Source: an uncultured Clostridia bacterium
GTDB taxonomy: Bacteria; Bacillota; Clostridia; UBA1381
Assembly: GCA_947631235.1 (NCBI GenBank)
Contig: CANRKO010000012.1
Location: 36,815-100,814, forward strand
Length of the DNA stretch: 64,000 nt
Direction: 5' to 3'
Position 1 is the stretch's first letter; the number at the start of each line of letters is the position of its first letter. Below are positions 19,410 through 29,600 of the stretch, piece after piece. The notes beneath the pieces are model-generated. The model saw nothing but the letters and a program-made list of their open reading frames with translations, did not search any database and was not told where the DNA came from. The position numbers and the translations under genes were made by a program.

Positions 19410-22400
19410 CAGCCTCCACCTCCTTGCGTTAAATTAGTATAGAATGGGTCTAATTTATTTGCTTTTATAAAGTTCGCATCAATAGCGTTTATAAAACCGT
19501 CCTTGTTTGCGTCGCAAATGCGGTACTTAAACAGCCTGCCGCCCGACGTATAGCCCGAAACGCTGACCTCATCGGCAAGCAAGTCGGTAAACCTGTTCAT
19601 TATCGCCGAAACATCGGACACGTCCGCATTGCCGCTTATATTCACATCACCGAGTTTACTCAAAATAATGAGCGGTTTTGAAACGGAAATTTGCTGTCCG
19701 TCAAAATCGGCGAAAGTATAGGTCAGCATATATATATCCGGACGTATACGTCTGCCGCTGAGCGATGTAATCGCGCCCGATGCGGATTCTGTAAGCGTAA
19801 TTTTCAGCGGGTCGTGAGAAATGTTGTTAAAGTCGTCTATCGTACCGTTCATGTCCTCTCCCGACGCCAGCAGCGGAAATACGCTTACCGTTTTCGTTAC
19901 CTTGCCGCTTACCTCTGTGCCGATCGATGTTTTTAACTCCTTATATCCGGGGTCGGTAAACGACGAATAATCGGTCACAAACAACGCTGCGTCGTTCTCA
20001 TCATAATTATCGTTTATCCATGCTTTGGGCGTGTAAACAACTCCGCTCTTTGCGCCCTGCGGAACGGTTTCCTTAAACTGACGACCGTTGTCAATAAATT
20101 CTTGCTTTACGGTGTCTTTATTTTCAGCCGTTATGGTGTCATCCCGCATAATCAAGCCGTACGGTGAGTTTCCGTAGTTAAATTCAACCATTTCCGCCGC
20201 GGTCAGTTTCCTGAATATATGTATCGTGTATTCTTTCTTGCCGGGTCCGTCGTCCGGATCCTCATATTCAAATGTAAGTTTTACTATATTGTCCACGGGG
20301 CTTAGGTCAAGTTCGATTTCATCCGATATATAGTAATCGCTGTCGCCCTTCGTCGGGTCACCGAGCGTATCGGTAGATTCGCCGTGCTCGTGAGTAATCG
20401 TTGTTGTTTTTTCCGCTATCTCCTCTCTCGGCTTGAACCACAGCTTAACTTTCTCCATATCATTCGGCACCGCAACGTAATATTCATTCGTTATCGGGTC
20501 GTAATCAATATGTTTCCATTTGCTGTCGTAAAACGGCTCGCTCGGATCGCTTGCAGTTTCATACTTTGCATCCTTTACGTACAGTTCTGCCGCACGGAGA
20601 CGCGCAACAACAGTTTCCTTAAAATTTGCTGTTATTTCCACATCATGAGCCGGCATGAAAAATGTCTGTTTGGCTTTTTCGGCGGGTTTAAGCACAACAT
20701 CCTCGTTCTCGGTACTCCAATTGACAAATTCACAGTCCGTATTGGGAGTCGCGAGTATCGTGATTTCTTCGCCTGCCTTTGCGGTATACGTCTTTGTCTC
20801 CGTTTCGGCTTTGCCAAGATCCGACGGCTCCGCTTTCAAAACGATTTTATATACCGGTTCTGCCGTAACCTCAAAGGATACCTTGAAACTGTCGAGCAAT
20901 TTATTGTTTGAGTAAATCGACACGGTCGAAACGTATTTCCCTACGGGAAGTCCGTATTTTGTCGATATGTCAAATTCTGTCCGTGCGTCTTTTTCAAGCA
21001 GTCCAATCGGCGCTCTCTTAAGCAGAAAAGCCTCGGCGCTCGGTGTTTCGCTGTCTGTAACCGTGCTGAGCGCGATTACCGCCGACAGACCGTATATATC
21101 TGTTTCACCCGTATTATGTATCGTAAATGTGTGCGTTTGAAGTTCATCGTAATCATAGCCCACTTCTTTCGGGTCAAACACAAAGTCATCTATATGTTCT
21201 ATCGCATCTTCGCCCATGTTTTCGGCTGCAAGATACTTTATTTTCACTTTTATTTGTTTGTCTTTATTGGTTACTTCACCGTAATTTGTGTAAGAAGTAT
21301 CGGAAAGTATTCCCTCAATCTCAACGACGCTGCCTGCCGTTTCGGGTTCGCCGCTGATTGTGTCCCATTCATCCACGGTGAAGGTTTTCAGCACGCCTTC
21401 CTCGTCACCGTCATAACCGCTGTAGGTTGTTTTAATGCTGTTTACACCGTCAATGAGCGTTATCGTCGTCGGAGGGAGTCCGCCCGCCTGTATCGGGAGC
21501 ATTGCCGACATCTCGCGTGAATAGTCAAACTCGTATATGTCGCTTACGTCGTTCGGCGGCAGATAATAGTTATTCCTCGGATTTGAGGCAAAGTTTACGT
21601 ACTCGCTTTGGTTCTTTTCCGGCTCTTTGGATGCTATGCTGAACTCGCCCGCTCTGCTTCCGAGATTTATAAGACGCGCAAGCAGTTGTTCTTCGGGATC
21701 TGTCATGTCGGGATCAAACGTTATTGTGGCAGTTCCGTCCTCGTTTACAGATACGGTATATTTTGTTCCCACCCCGTCAATTTTTTGTCCGTTCGGCATT
21801 TTTACTGTAAATGTTGTGCCTTCGGGTATCTGTGAGCCGTCGGTATTTTTCACCGTGACGGTCATAACTCCGTTGTCGTCCGTTACCGCCTCGGCTTCGA
21901 TTGCTTTCGGCATCTCGTCGGCGGTTGCCACGACGTATCTGTTGGCAATTATCGTCGGCGTAGGTTCGGATACCGTCAACCACGGATAGCTGCTCAGCGA
22001 GTTGGCTACATTATTTATCATTCCCTCAATTTCATATGATTCGGGAGGGGACTCGCCAAAGCCGTCGGGTAAGGTGGTAAGTCCCACACCGCTGCCTTTT
22101 TCTCTGTACCAGTCTATAGTAATCTCAGCCAATCCGCAGTTGGGGGTATACGTATCAAGCACGGGTCTTGCCGTTTTAGGGAGTTGCAAATCATCAAATG
22201 TGGCAGGAAATCCTTCCATGCCGACATAGTATGTTTTGTTTTCATTTTCAAAATCAAAATCAACAAGACTTACGGGAGTCACGTTCACCGTTACGGAAAC
22301 CGAAATGTTCTCGTTAAACGGCTGCTTTACCGTATACGTTCCGCCTTTGGGATCCCATGAACCCGTTACCGAACTTTCCGAGCCGCTCCATTGGAATGCG

Positions 22401-23362
22401 GCAGGAAATTGAGTTCCGTCGGCATATTCAAGGGTCAACACCGACGCTTTCTCATTGAGATACCTGAATAAGTCGTCGACGCTGCCCGTATTGTAGATAT
22501 CATAAGCGGAAACGGTAAATTCCGTATTCTGCGGCTTAACCGATATAAGATCCGCGTCTATGCCCATGTTGTACTCTATATTTCTCTCGGTACACGGATA
22601 CCACTCAAGCCACGCGACGTTTTCAACCGGATATATGTAATACGACATATGTAAGCCGAATTTGTTTATAATGTCGTCTTCGGTGGTTATGTCGTCTCCA
22701 AGCATAGCCGAAAGAGGGACAATTTTCACAATATCTTTAAGTTCGTCCTCCGAAAGTCTTGCAAGTCCCACCGGATCAACCACTCTAAAGCTTATTTGAC
22801 CGAAGGATACTCCGTCTTCCGTTTTGTCCGCCAGTATTACCGGCTGATCATAAACCGCGCTGTCTTCGTCCACGCTTTTGTATTCAATATATTCACTGTT
22901 TATAAAACTCTCCGATTGCGGAACAAAAGTCATAATGACTCGGGAAATGTCGGGGTTTGCCGTGCCAATAACCATCGGGTGAACCGGATCAATAATTGAG
23001 TTTGCATTATCGTCTATAAAACTGTCAATCGGGAAAGCGTCAGTATTCTGTTTAAAATATTTATGGTCATGGTCGTTTGCGCCGGTCGGCGCCACAATAG
23101 CTAAGTTGGTATCCGCGTCGGAAAGCTGAATGTATTTGTTGTCATATTCAAAACAAAATGAAATGCCGGGGGTTTCTATGTTTTTTAGTGAAATGTCGAT
23201 AAAACCCTGCGGCGTATGTGAGGTTTGATTTTCAACAATATGTATGCCTGAAAAGGACAGCGTGGCGTTGGTGGCTTGCTGCTGTGCTGCAAAAACGGCG
23301 GCAGACATCAAAACAAACGCGAAAACCGCGCCTATCGTGAAAAATTTGCGATTTCGTATCAC
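19409..23362 (-). CDS. First gene of the surface operon: secreted multidomain protein with dockerin-like tail (1317 aa)
   Basis: Translation starts at GTG 23362, seven bases after a G6 run (AGGGGGG) that serves as a weak Shine-Dalgarno; the next Met is inside the signal peptide, so the GTG is preferred. The signal peptide (MIRNRKFFTIGAVFAFVLMS, cleavage near VFA-AQ) precedes a shorter cohesin-like module with GFIDISLKNIETPGISFCFEY and GQISFRVVDP. Ig-like sandwiches follow, then a divergent InlB-type bacterial repeat with FVNWSTENEDV and FFMPAHDVEITANF (nucleotides about 20830-20590). A cadherin-like domain ends in YTIHIFRKL. The NYGNSPYGLIM module starts near residue 1058. The tail has one degenerate loop (GDVNISGNADVSDVSAIM) and one good EF-hand loop (CDANKDGFINAIDANFI). 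The protein ends in QGGGG, whose codons contain the ribosome binding site of the next gene. It follows the only convincing promoter in the window. Confidence 0.93.
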   Translation of the reverse strand: MIRNRKFFTIGAVFAFVLMSAAVFAAQQQATNATLSFSGIHIVENQTSHTPQGFIDISLKNIETPGISFCFEYDNKYIQLSDADTNLAIVAPTGANDHDHKYFKQNTDAFPIDSFIDDNANSIIDPVHPMVIGTANPDISRVIMTFVPQSESFINSEYIEYKSVDEDSAVYDQPVILADKTEDGVSFGQISFRVVDPVGLARLSEDELKDIVKIVPLSAMLGDDITTEDDIINKFGLHMSYYIYPVENVAWLEWYPCTERNIEYNMGIDADLISVKPQNTEFTVSAYDIYNTGSVDDLFRYLNEKASVLTLEYADGTQFPAAFQWSGSESSVTGSWDPKGGTYTVKQPFNENISVSVTVNVTPVSLVDFDFENENKTYYVGMEGFPATFDDLQLPKTARPVLDTYTPNCGLAEITIDWYREKGSGVGLTTLPDGFGESPPESYEIEGMINNVANSLSSYPWLTVSEPTPTIIANRYVVATADEMPKAIEAEAVTDDNGVMTVTVKNTDGSQIPEGTTFTVKMPNGQKIDGVGTKYTVSVNEDGTATITFDPDMTDPEEQLLARLINLGSRAGEFSIASKEPEKNQSEYVNFASNPRNNYYLPPNDVSDIYEFDYSREMSAMLPIQAGGLPPTTITLIDGVNSIKTTYSGYDGDEEGVLKTFTVDEWDTISGEPETAGSVVEIEGILSDTSYTNYGEVTNKDKQIKVKIKYLAAENMGEDAIEHIDDFVFDPKEVGYDYDELQTHTFTIHNTGETDIYGLSAVIALSTVTDSETPSAEAFLLKRAPIGLLEKDARTEFDISTKYGLPVGKYVSTVSIYSNNKLLDSFKVSFEVTAEPVYKIVLKAEPSDLGKAETETKTYTAKAGEEITILATPNTDCEFVNWSTENEDVVLKPAEKAKQTFFMPAHDVEITANFKETVVARLRAAELYVKDAKYETASDPSEPFYDSKWKHIDYDPITNEYYVAVPNDMEKVKLWFKPREEIAEKTTTITHEHGESTDTLGDPTKGDSDYYISDEIELDLSPVDNIVKLTFEYEDPDDGPGKKEYTIHIFRKLTAAEMVEFNYGNSPYGLIMRDDTITAENKDTVKQEFIDNGRQFKETVPQGAKSGVVYTPKAWINDNYDENDAALFVTDYSSFTDPGYKELKTSIGTEVSGKVTKTVSVFPLLASGEDMNGTIDDFNNISHDPLKITLTESASGAITSLSGRRIRPDIYMLTYTFADFDGQQISVSKPLIILSKLGDVNISGNADVSDVSAIMNRFTDLLADEVSVSGYTSGGRLFKYRICDANKDGFINAIDANFIKANKLDPFYTNLTQGGGG
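19412..19425 (-). promoter_or_regulatory. Ribosome binding site of the 666-aa gene embedded in the upstream gene's last codons
   Basis: AAGGAGG (19419-19425) lies nine bases before the ATG at 19409 and is part of the codons for the upstream C-terminal QGGGG. The upstream TGA (19411-19409) and the ATG (19409-19407) share one base, an arrangement typical of translational coupling. Confidence 0.85.
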
Positions 23363-23411
23363 GATTATGCCCCCCTATCACACCTACTCTATATTATTGT
23401 ACTTATTTACA

Positions 23412-23440
23412 ATTTTACTACATATTTTAGTAAAAGTCAA
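23412..23440 (-). promoter_or_regulatory. Sigma-A type promoter of the four-gene surface operon
   Basis: On the minus strand TTGACT (23440-23435) and TAAAAT (23417-23412) are separated by exactly 17 bases. Each matches the consensus at five of six positions. The expected transcription start near 23405 gives a leader of about 40 bases before the GTG at 23362. The upstream stretch to 23600 is very A+T rich and could act as an UP-like region. No other convincing promoter was found in the window. Confidence 0.8.
23413..23435. promoter_or_regulatory. Operator-like inverted repeat in the promoter spacer
   Basis: TTTTACTA (23413-23420) and TAGTAAAA (23428-23435) form a perfect 8-bp dyad with a 7-base spacer. 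It fills the gap between -10 and -35 and touches both boxes, the usual place for a repressor site. A further copy of the half-site string ATTTTAGTA lies at 23490-23498, 66 bases from the one at 23424-23432. The cognate regulator is not in the window. Confidence 0.55.
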
Positions 23441-23600
23441 TGCTAATATGCCGTTTTGTTGGTAATTTTGTTTACTTTTTTGTATCTTTATTTTAGTATT
23501 TGTTACATTTTGCCATATTTCTCTGCGAATGAGCAATAAATCCGAAAAATCCGGCTTATTTATTAAGATTAAAATATAAATTTATTTTTGAGTAAAAATA
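23441..23600. other. A+T-rich intergenic stretch upstream of the operon promoter
   Basis: There is no gene and no strong hairpin. A weak imperfect dyad (AATAA...CCG / CGG...TTATT, about 23535-23561) and the extra half-site at 23490-23498 are the only structures I see. Confidence 0.5.
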
Positions 23601-23635
23601 TAAAAAAACAAAACCGGCGGATTGCTCCGCCGGTT
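23601..23635 (-). terminator. Rho-independent terminator of the giant gene
   Basis: On the minus strand a perfect 10-bp stem (AACCGGCGGA / TCCGCCGGTT, positions 23612-23635) with a 4-base loop GCAA is followed directly by TTGTTTTTTT. It begins 13 bases after the TAA at 23649. The plus-strand side lacks a T run, so it works in one direction. It separates the giant gene from the downstream operon. Confidence 0.93.
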
Positions 23636-23648
23636 AAGTTATTCTGTT

Positions 23649-26600
23649 TTAAATTGCCTGCAATTTAACCACGTTTTTGTTGGCTGCCTTTGTTCCGTAT
23701 GTGGAAGAAGGTTGGTTGTCGAATATGACGGTTGTCTTGCTCATATTCATACCTGCGTAGATAAGGTCTCTCGTCGTGATAGAGCCGTCCTTATCAAAGT
23801 CACAGTCTTCTCTGTAAATCCTGCCGCCCACGAAGTTAATCCACAGCACAATTCTCTGATTACGGCTGTTGACGTAGTACGCTCCGCTCGGGTTATCCTC
23901 GGGACCGAACGTGTATTCAACGTAATCTGTCGCCGCGTCTACCGCAGATTCAAGTTCGTGTACGTCGCCGTCTGCGCTGTCCGCGCTGTCGGTGTCGTCA
24001 GCCCTGTCTATGCTGTCAGTGCTGTCTGCGCCGCTATCAGCCTCAGGCTCGGGCTCGGACTCGTTTTCAGCATCGCCGCCGATTACTTCTTCTTCCGACT
24101 GAGCGTCCGAATTATCGGGCGTTTGAGCCGAGTCATCTATAGCCGTCTCGCCGCCGGGTACTTCCGTATCGTCGGGAACGGTTTCGGTGTCATTAGGCTC
24201 GCCGCCTTCGGGCGTATTCTCGTCAGCGTCACCGTCATTCGGTTCGTCGACAACGTCGTCCGTCTTGTTTTCGCCTTCGGTCGGAGCGTCGTTATCAGCC
24301 TCAGGTTCCTTGACGTCGGGTTCTTCAATGCTCGGATCTCCTATACTCGGTTCTCCGATGCCGGGACCTTCGATACTCGAATCGCCTTCGGGAACAACGG
24401 GTTCACTGTTATCCTGCTGCGGTTCGTCGGTGTTTGGAGCAGTCTGTTCCGCGGTGTCTTTTTCCACTGCGTCATTCAGCTTGTCGCGTTCATCTTGTTC
24501 AAGAGCAATGTTCTCAGCTAACTCCTTGTATACTACGGGTTCGTTTATCGTATCTCCGTCATTCACTATACGTCCCTGATATGAGTAGAATATCTGGTTG
24601 TACAAGAAGATATTTATAAGGTTGATGTCCGCGTAGTTTACAAGTTCTTCACTGTCGTCGTAATCCGTTACGTTACCTGGCTGAATTCTTACCAGCTTGA
24701 AGTAGTATGTCGCCGGTATGAATGTCTTTTCAGCCACTACATTTTCTATTCTGTAGTTTAAGTAGCCGTCTCTCTCAAATACGACGTCATATATGCCTTC
24801 ATTGAGCAGCGGAATTTCAAACTTACCCGTTACGGACGATTGTGTTTCCATATGACCGTCTTCATCAATCGGAACGTATTCCTCCGCAACTTTGTCGTAC
24901 AGTTTTATTGTGGCGATGTGGTTTTCCGCCGCAACCGAGAGAACGTTACCCGTGACGGTAGACTGCATAATAGCCTCTTCCTCATCGGTGTCTCTCGTTA
25001 CGGTTACATAGTACTTACCAATCTTCTTTTCACCGTCGACTGTGCTTTCCACTGTGAATTCAAAGTCAAACGTCTTTTGACTGAGCGCAAGTTCGAATGT
25101 ATGAGCCATGTTGAATGTTAAAGCAGTGGTATCTGTGGATGTTCTCTTAATCTCGCTCTCATCATCCTTCCTCATCGTCAGAGTGGGCTTATACTCACCC
25201 GTGATAAGTTCAAACTCAATTTCTGCCGCAAGCGGGTCAATGAGTATGTTATAAGAACTTACCTTTCCGTTGAATGTTGTCGGAGCAAGATACTGATCAA
25301 GCAGTTCATACTCGTTCGATTCAGCATCTCTCGCTATCAAATTGTTCAATGTAGCGGTGTTTTCTCTCAATATCTTAAGCACATAAGTGAATGCTGTGCC
25401 GTCCTCCTCGAAGCCGACCGTTACAAAGATGAGGCTTTCTTTCTCATTCATGAGAGTGAATGTATGGGACATCTCCGATGGTACAGCGGCTGTGCTTACT
25501 CCATTGTATGTCATTACTACATCGTCATACAAATTCTCAGCAACTGCCGAAACTGTTATCTCGTTCTCATTCGGGTTAATCTTTATTGCATAGTCGTACT
25601 TTTCGGGATTGAACGTATCAGACCATTCACCCTTATCCGTTTCAAGAGATGCAAGTCTCGAAACACCGTCAGCACGGCTGTCTCTGTGTACGGTAAGTTT
25701 ATATTCACCGACTTCCTTAGTATCAGCCTCTGTTATGAAGATTGAAATAACTTCCGTCGCGTTATCCGTCAGTATAAATGTCTCCGGCAGAACAATCTCT
25801 GTCTCAACACCGCTTGTAAGCGGTATCTCGGTACCGTCGCTGAGCTTAGCGTAAAGCACGTCATTCTTGTCACTGTCATCGTTTCCGCTCTTGAATGCGG
25901 TTACAGTTAAGGTCAGCGAGTTATCGGTATAGCTGATTGTTGTCGAGTATGTAGCCTTTTCACTCTCAAAGTCAGGCGTAAGCTCATATAAGCCGTCCTT
26001 TTCGCCTGTTTCCTCTGTGTCTGTTTCATCATAAATCTCAAGATTCTTGATGAATACATCGGCGAGAAGATCCTCACTGCGTATTACGTGAAGAACGTAT
26101 ATTCCTTCCTCTCCGTCAACAGATACCTTGACATTCACGGTAAACTCGTCTTGGTCAAGCGACAGGTCTGTGAACTGTCTTGTCTTTCCGGATACATACT
26201 CTTCGTCATCAATATTCATACTGATGATTTCAATTCCCTTGTCCTCATACGTATGCTCCGTAAATACGGTAAACTGCTCTGTTTGCGGTCCTATGAGAAC
26301 GTCGTACTCTCTTGTAAGAGGATCAAACGACTTCTTCATAATAGCGTTTTCCGTCCACAAATTCTTGAGAATAGGCGCGTCCGTATTGTATACGGTTACT
26401 TCATACTCATTCACAAGTTCGTATCCGCTTGAAGCGAACTTCGTTACCCGGAACTTGAATACAGCCTTTCCGCTCTCGCCTATATTCTCGGCGATGTAAC
26501 TGCCTAAGCCGTCGATTAACGCGTAATCGTTAAGTTCCTCGTCAAACAACTCGATATACGCCTCATCGTCTTCGGACGATGCGTAGAGATACGGCGTATC

Positions 26601-29600
26601 GGAATTGTTTGTGATTTCGTAAGCAAATACCTTATTGTCAAAGGTTGTGAAGAATTTAGCGTCGCTGCCTGTAGGTTCGCTTGACGGGTCAATCTTAATA
26701 TGGTCGATATACGGCTCATAAGGCTTAGCGGCGTCACTTTCGTTATAAACCACATAAGCTTTGCTGTATACTTTACCCGACGCTGTTGTATGTCTGATTG
26801 ATATATCAAAGCGTTCCTTTTGGGTTGTCATTGCAAACTCTGTGTCCGCATCGTTTTCGACCTCAACACCATTGATCGTTATAACAATCTCGTCGTCCGA
26901 GTTGACCGAGGTATGTACCATAATCGGAATTACATCGGTTTCGTCAGCTACCGTGAAGGTTTGTACCGGCACGCTGCTGAAGTTATCGTTTGTGTTAATG
27001 GTACCCCTAAGTTCGTCTCCGGCGCTCTCTTTAAGTATTGTTAATGAGTATCGCTGTAATGTTGAGCCGTTACGTACGGTTATAATGTTTACAGTCTTGC
27101 TGTCATCGTCATTGAGAGGTATTACGCCTACGCCGCTTACAATAGCGTCCTTAGCCGCAGCCGACGCACTGATTGAAACCTCCGTCAGACTGCTGTCAAC
27201 GTTAGCGTAGTAGTTAAGTTCTCTCGGCGAGAATTCAGGGAAGATGGTCTCGCCGTTTACCGTCAGCGATGCAAGGTCGGGAACATTCGCTGTGAGTTCT
27301 TTTCTGAATATCTTGAGAGTGTATGTCGTAAGCGGCATTGTATCCGTTTCGTTACCATACAGTCTGATTGATACAGAATTGTCCTCGCCCGATGTCAGCG
27401 GCAGTGTCATTGGAGCATCGGCAAACATGTTACCGTTTACCTTGATTATCGTATCGCTCTTATTTGCCTTAGTGTCAAGTTCCACCTCGTCAATGTCATA
27501 AGGAACGGTTACAAAGTAATTTCTTATCTCTCTCGAGAACGCCGGAACTATAGTTCCCTTATTGAGCGTCAGCTTAGTAAGGAAGTCTGAACTGTTCTCG
27601 TTCGGACGATAGATATTTACGATGTATACCTTGTTCGTCGTTGTTATCTCGGCAGGATCCTTCTCCGTGTCAAACGCCGTTACCTTGATAAGAACCGTAT
27701 TTTTACCCTTCTTGAGTATAAGATTCTGTGAAGGTTTGCCGCTTTCAACCGTGATGTTGTTAACGGTGATTTTCGCGTTTGATGCGGTCGGGATGAGATT
27801 CAGCATCTCCGTATCGGAGTTGACGTTAATCTCATATGCCGCCGTACTCGGATTGAATGACGGATCAAGCTTAAAGTCTCGCTGCAATACCTCAAGATTT
27901 TCAAGCTTAGCCTCAATGCCTTCTTTTGCGCGGTTAATAACTACCGTGTAATATTCGTGATTACCCTGCGAGTTGGCAAGCGTGATGGTAACGATATTGT
28001 CACCGTATACGATGTTGTTAAGGACAGTATCCTTGCCGTTCGATGCCGACTTGTTATTTACGGTTATTGTTGTATCATTCTTATTCTCGGGATCACCCGA
28101 CGATGCGAATACTCTTACACGCGCCGTATCGAAGTCGGACGGTACGCTTACATAGTACGAATGTTCATCCTTATTGTATTCGGGTGCCAGTTCATACTTC
28201 TTGAAGTTCTGGTCACGTACTTCTATAGCCGATGTGAGTTCGGGTATAGGCGTTTCGTACGGATCGCGATAAATGTTAACCGTGTATGTCTTATCGCCCG
28301 AAAGCGTATGCAGCTTTCCGGTACTGTCTGTATATTCCACCTGACTTGTTACATGGAATGTAACTTTCGTCATGCCTACAGGCAGCGTAACCGGTATGCC
28401 TTCTCCGCTTTCAACGGTTGTTGACGCACCGTTATTGATTGTAACGGATATGTCTGTTACTTCGGGCATTCTCGCTATTGGCGTGAGGACTATGTTTTCC
28501 TCTTCGTACTTATACGCAAGATTATAGTTTACGATGTCGCTGTCGAACAGCGGACTCATTACGCCGCCTTCCGTATACTGGATGTCGATAAGATCGGCAT
28601 CGTCGTCCTCACTCATCTTGTATACGTTGATTACGTAAACCTTCTTGGTAAATCCGTCAGGCGCCGATGATGTAATGACAAGTTTATTGTTGCCTTCAAC
28701 AATCGGTATGTCTTCAGCGTTGACTATTCCCGCACTTATGAAGTCATAATCCTGAGCCTCGCTTCTTACCCAGATTTCGGACAACTGATTCTCAGCCTCC
28801 GCTCTGAGCGAGATCGAATTGACATCCTTATCAACAGTCATCTTGTAAGACGTTGTATCGGGGTCGAATACCGGAGTCATGTCGTGACCGGGAACAACTA
28901 TGCTGCTGAGGTACGGACTTGCTTTCTGTTCGGACTCTCTGTTGATAGTAATTGAGTAATATCTCTTGTTTTCGCCGGCTGTATCTTCAACCAAGACGAT
29001 AAACAGGTTGTTGCCCGGATTCAGTTTAAGCTGCACAGGTGTGCCGGCTGTCAAGTCCGGAGCGGGAACATCGGTGTTGTTCATAGCGTACAGATGAGCC
29101 TTCAAATCGCCTACTGTACCCGTTACGCTTAAGTTCGGAATTACTGTCAGATATTCTTCCGTCTCAATATTCGATACGTTTGCGTAGTAGTTATAGTCGA
29201 TATCCGACGAACTAACCATTGTCAGCGGATGGTTCGCGAGCGATATTCCCGACAAGAAGTTATGTTTCGGATTGATGTTTACATTCTCGTTCTTGAACAG
29301 ACGTATCTTATATTCGCGTGCCACCACATCACCTGCAGAAATACTGAACATTACCGTTGTTGTGGATGTACTTTCAAGCTTTTCGCCGTCAGCGCCGCCT
29401 ATAACTATAACATTCGGTGTTCCGAGAGTTGTGGTATCCTTATTGACGCCGTTTAAGTTTCCTGTTATCGAGTATTCCGCGTCAGCGCCGGGAGTCGCCG
29501 TTATGATAATCGGTGTCTCCTTTTCGTCGATTTGAGCCTCAACAACGAGATCATAGCTTAATACGTCCTTATCAAACATCGGAACCAAGCTGTAGAACTT

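Noticed and set aside
23535..23561. Second terminator or riboswitch in the intergenic A+T-rich stretch
   Set aside because: The stem is short and imperfect and lies upstream of the promoter; no known riboswitch core was recognised.
23622..24521. 299-codon plus-strand frame opposite the end of the giant gene
   Set aside because: It has no ribosome binding site and is Cys- and Arg-rich with no recognisable domain; it mirrors the acidic linker codons of the real gene.
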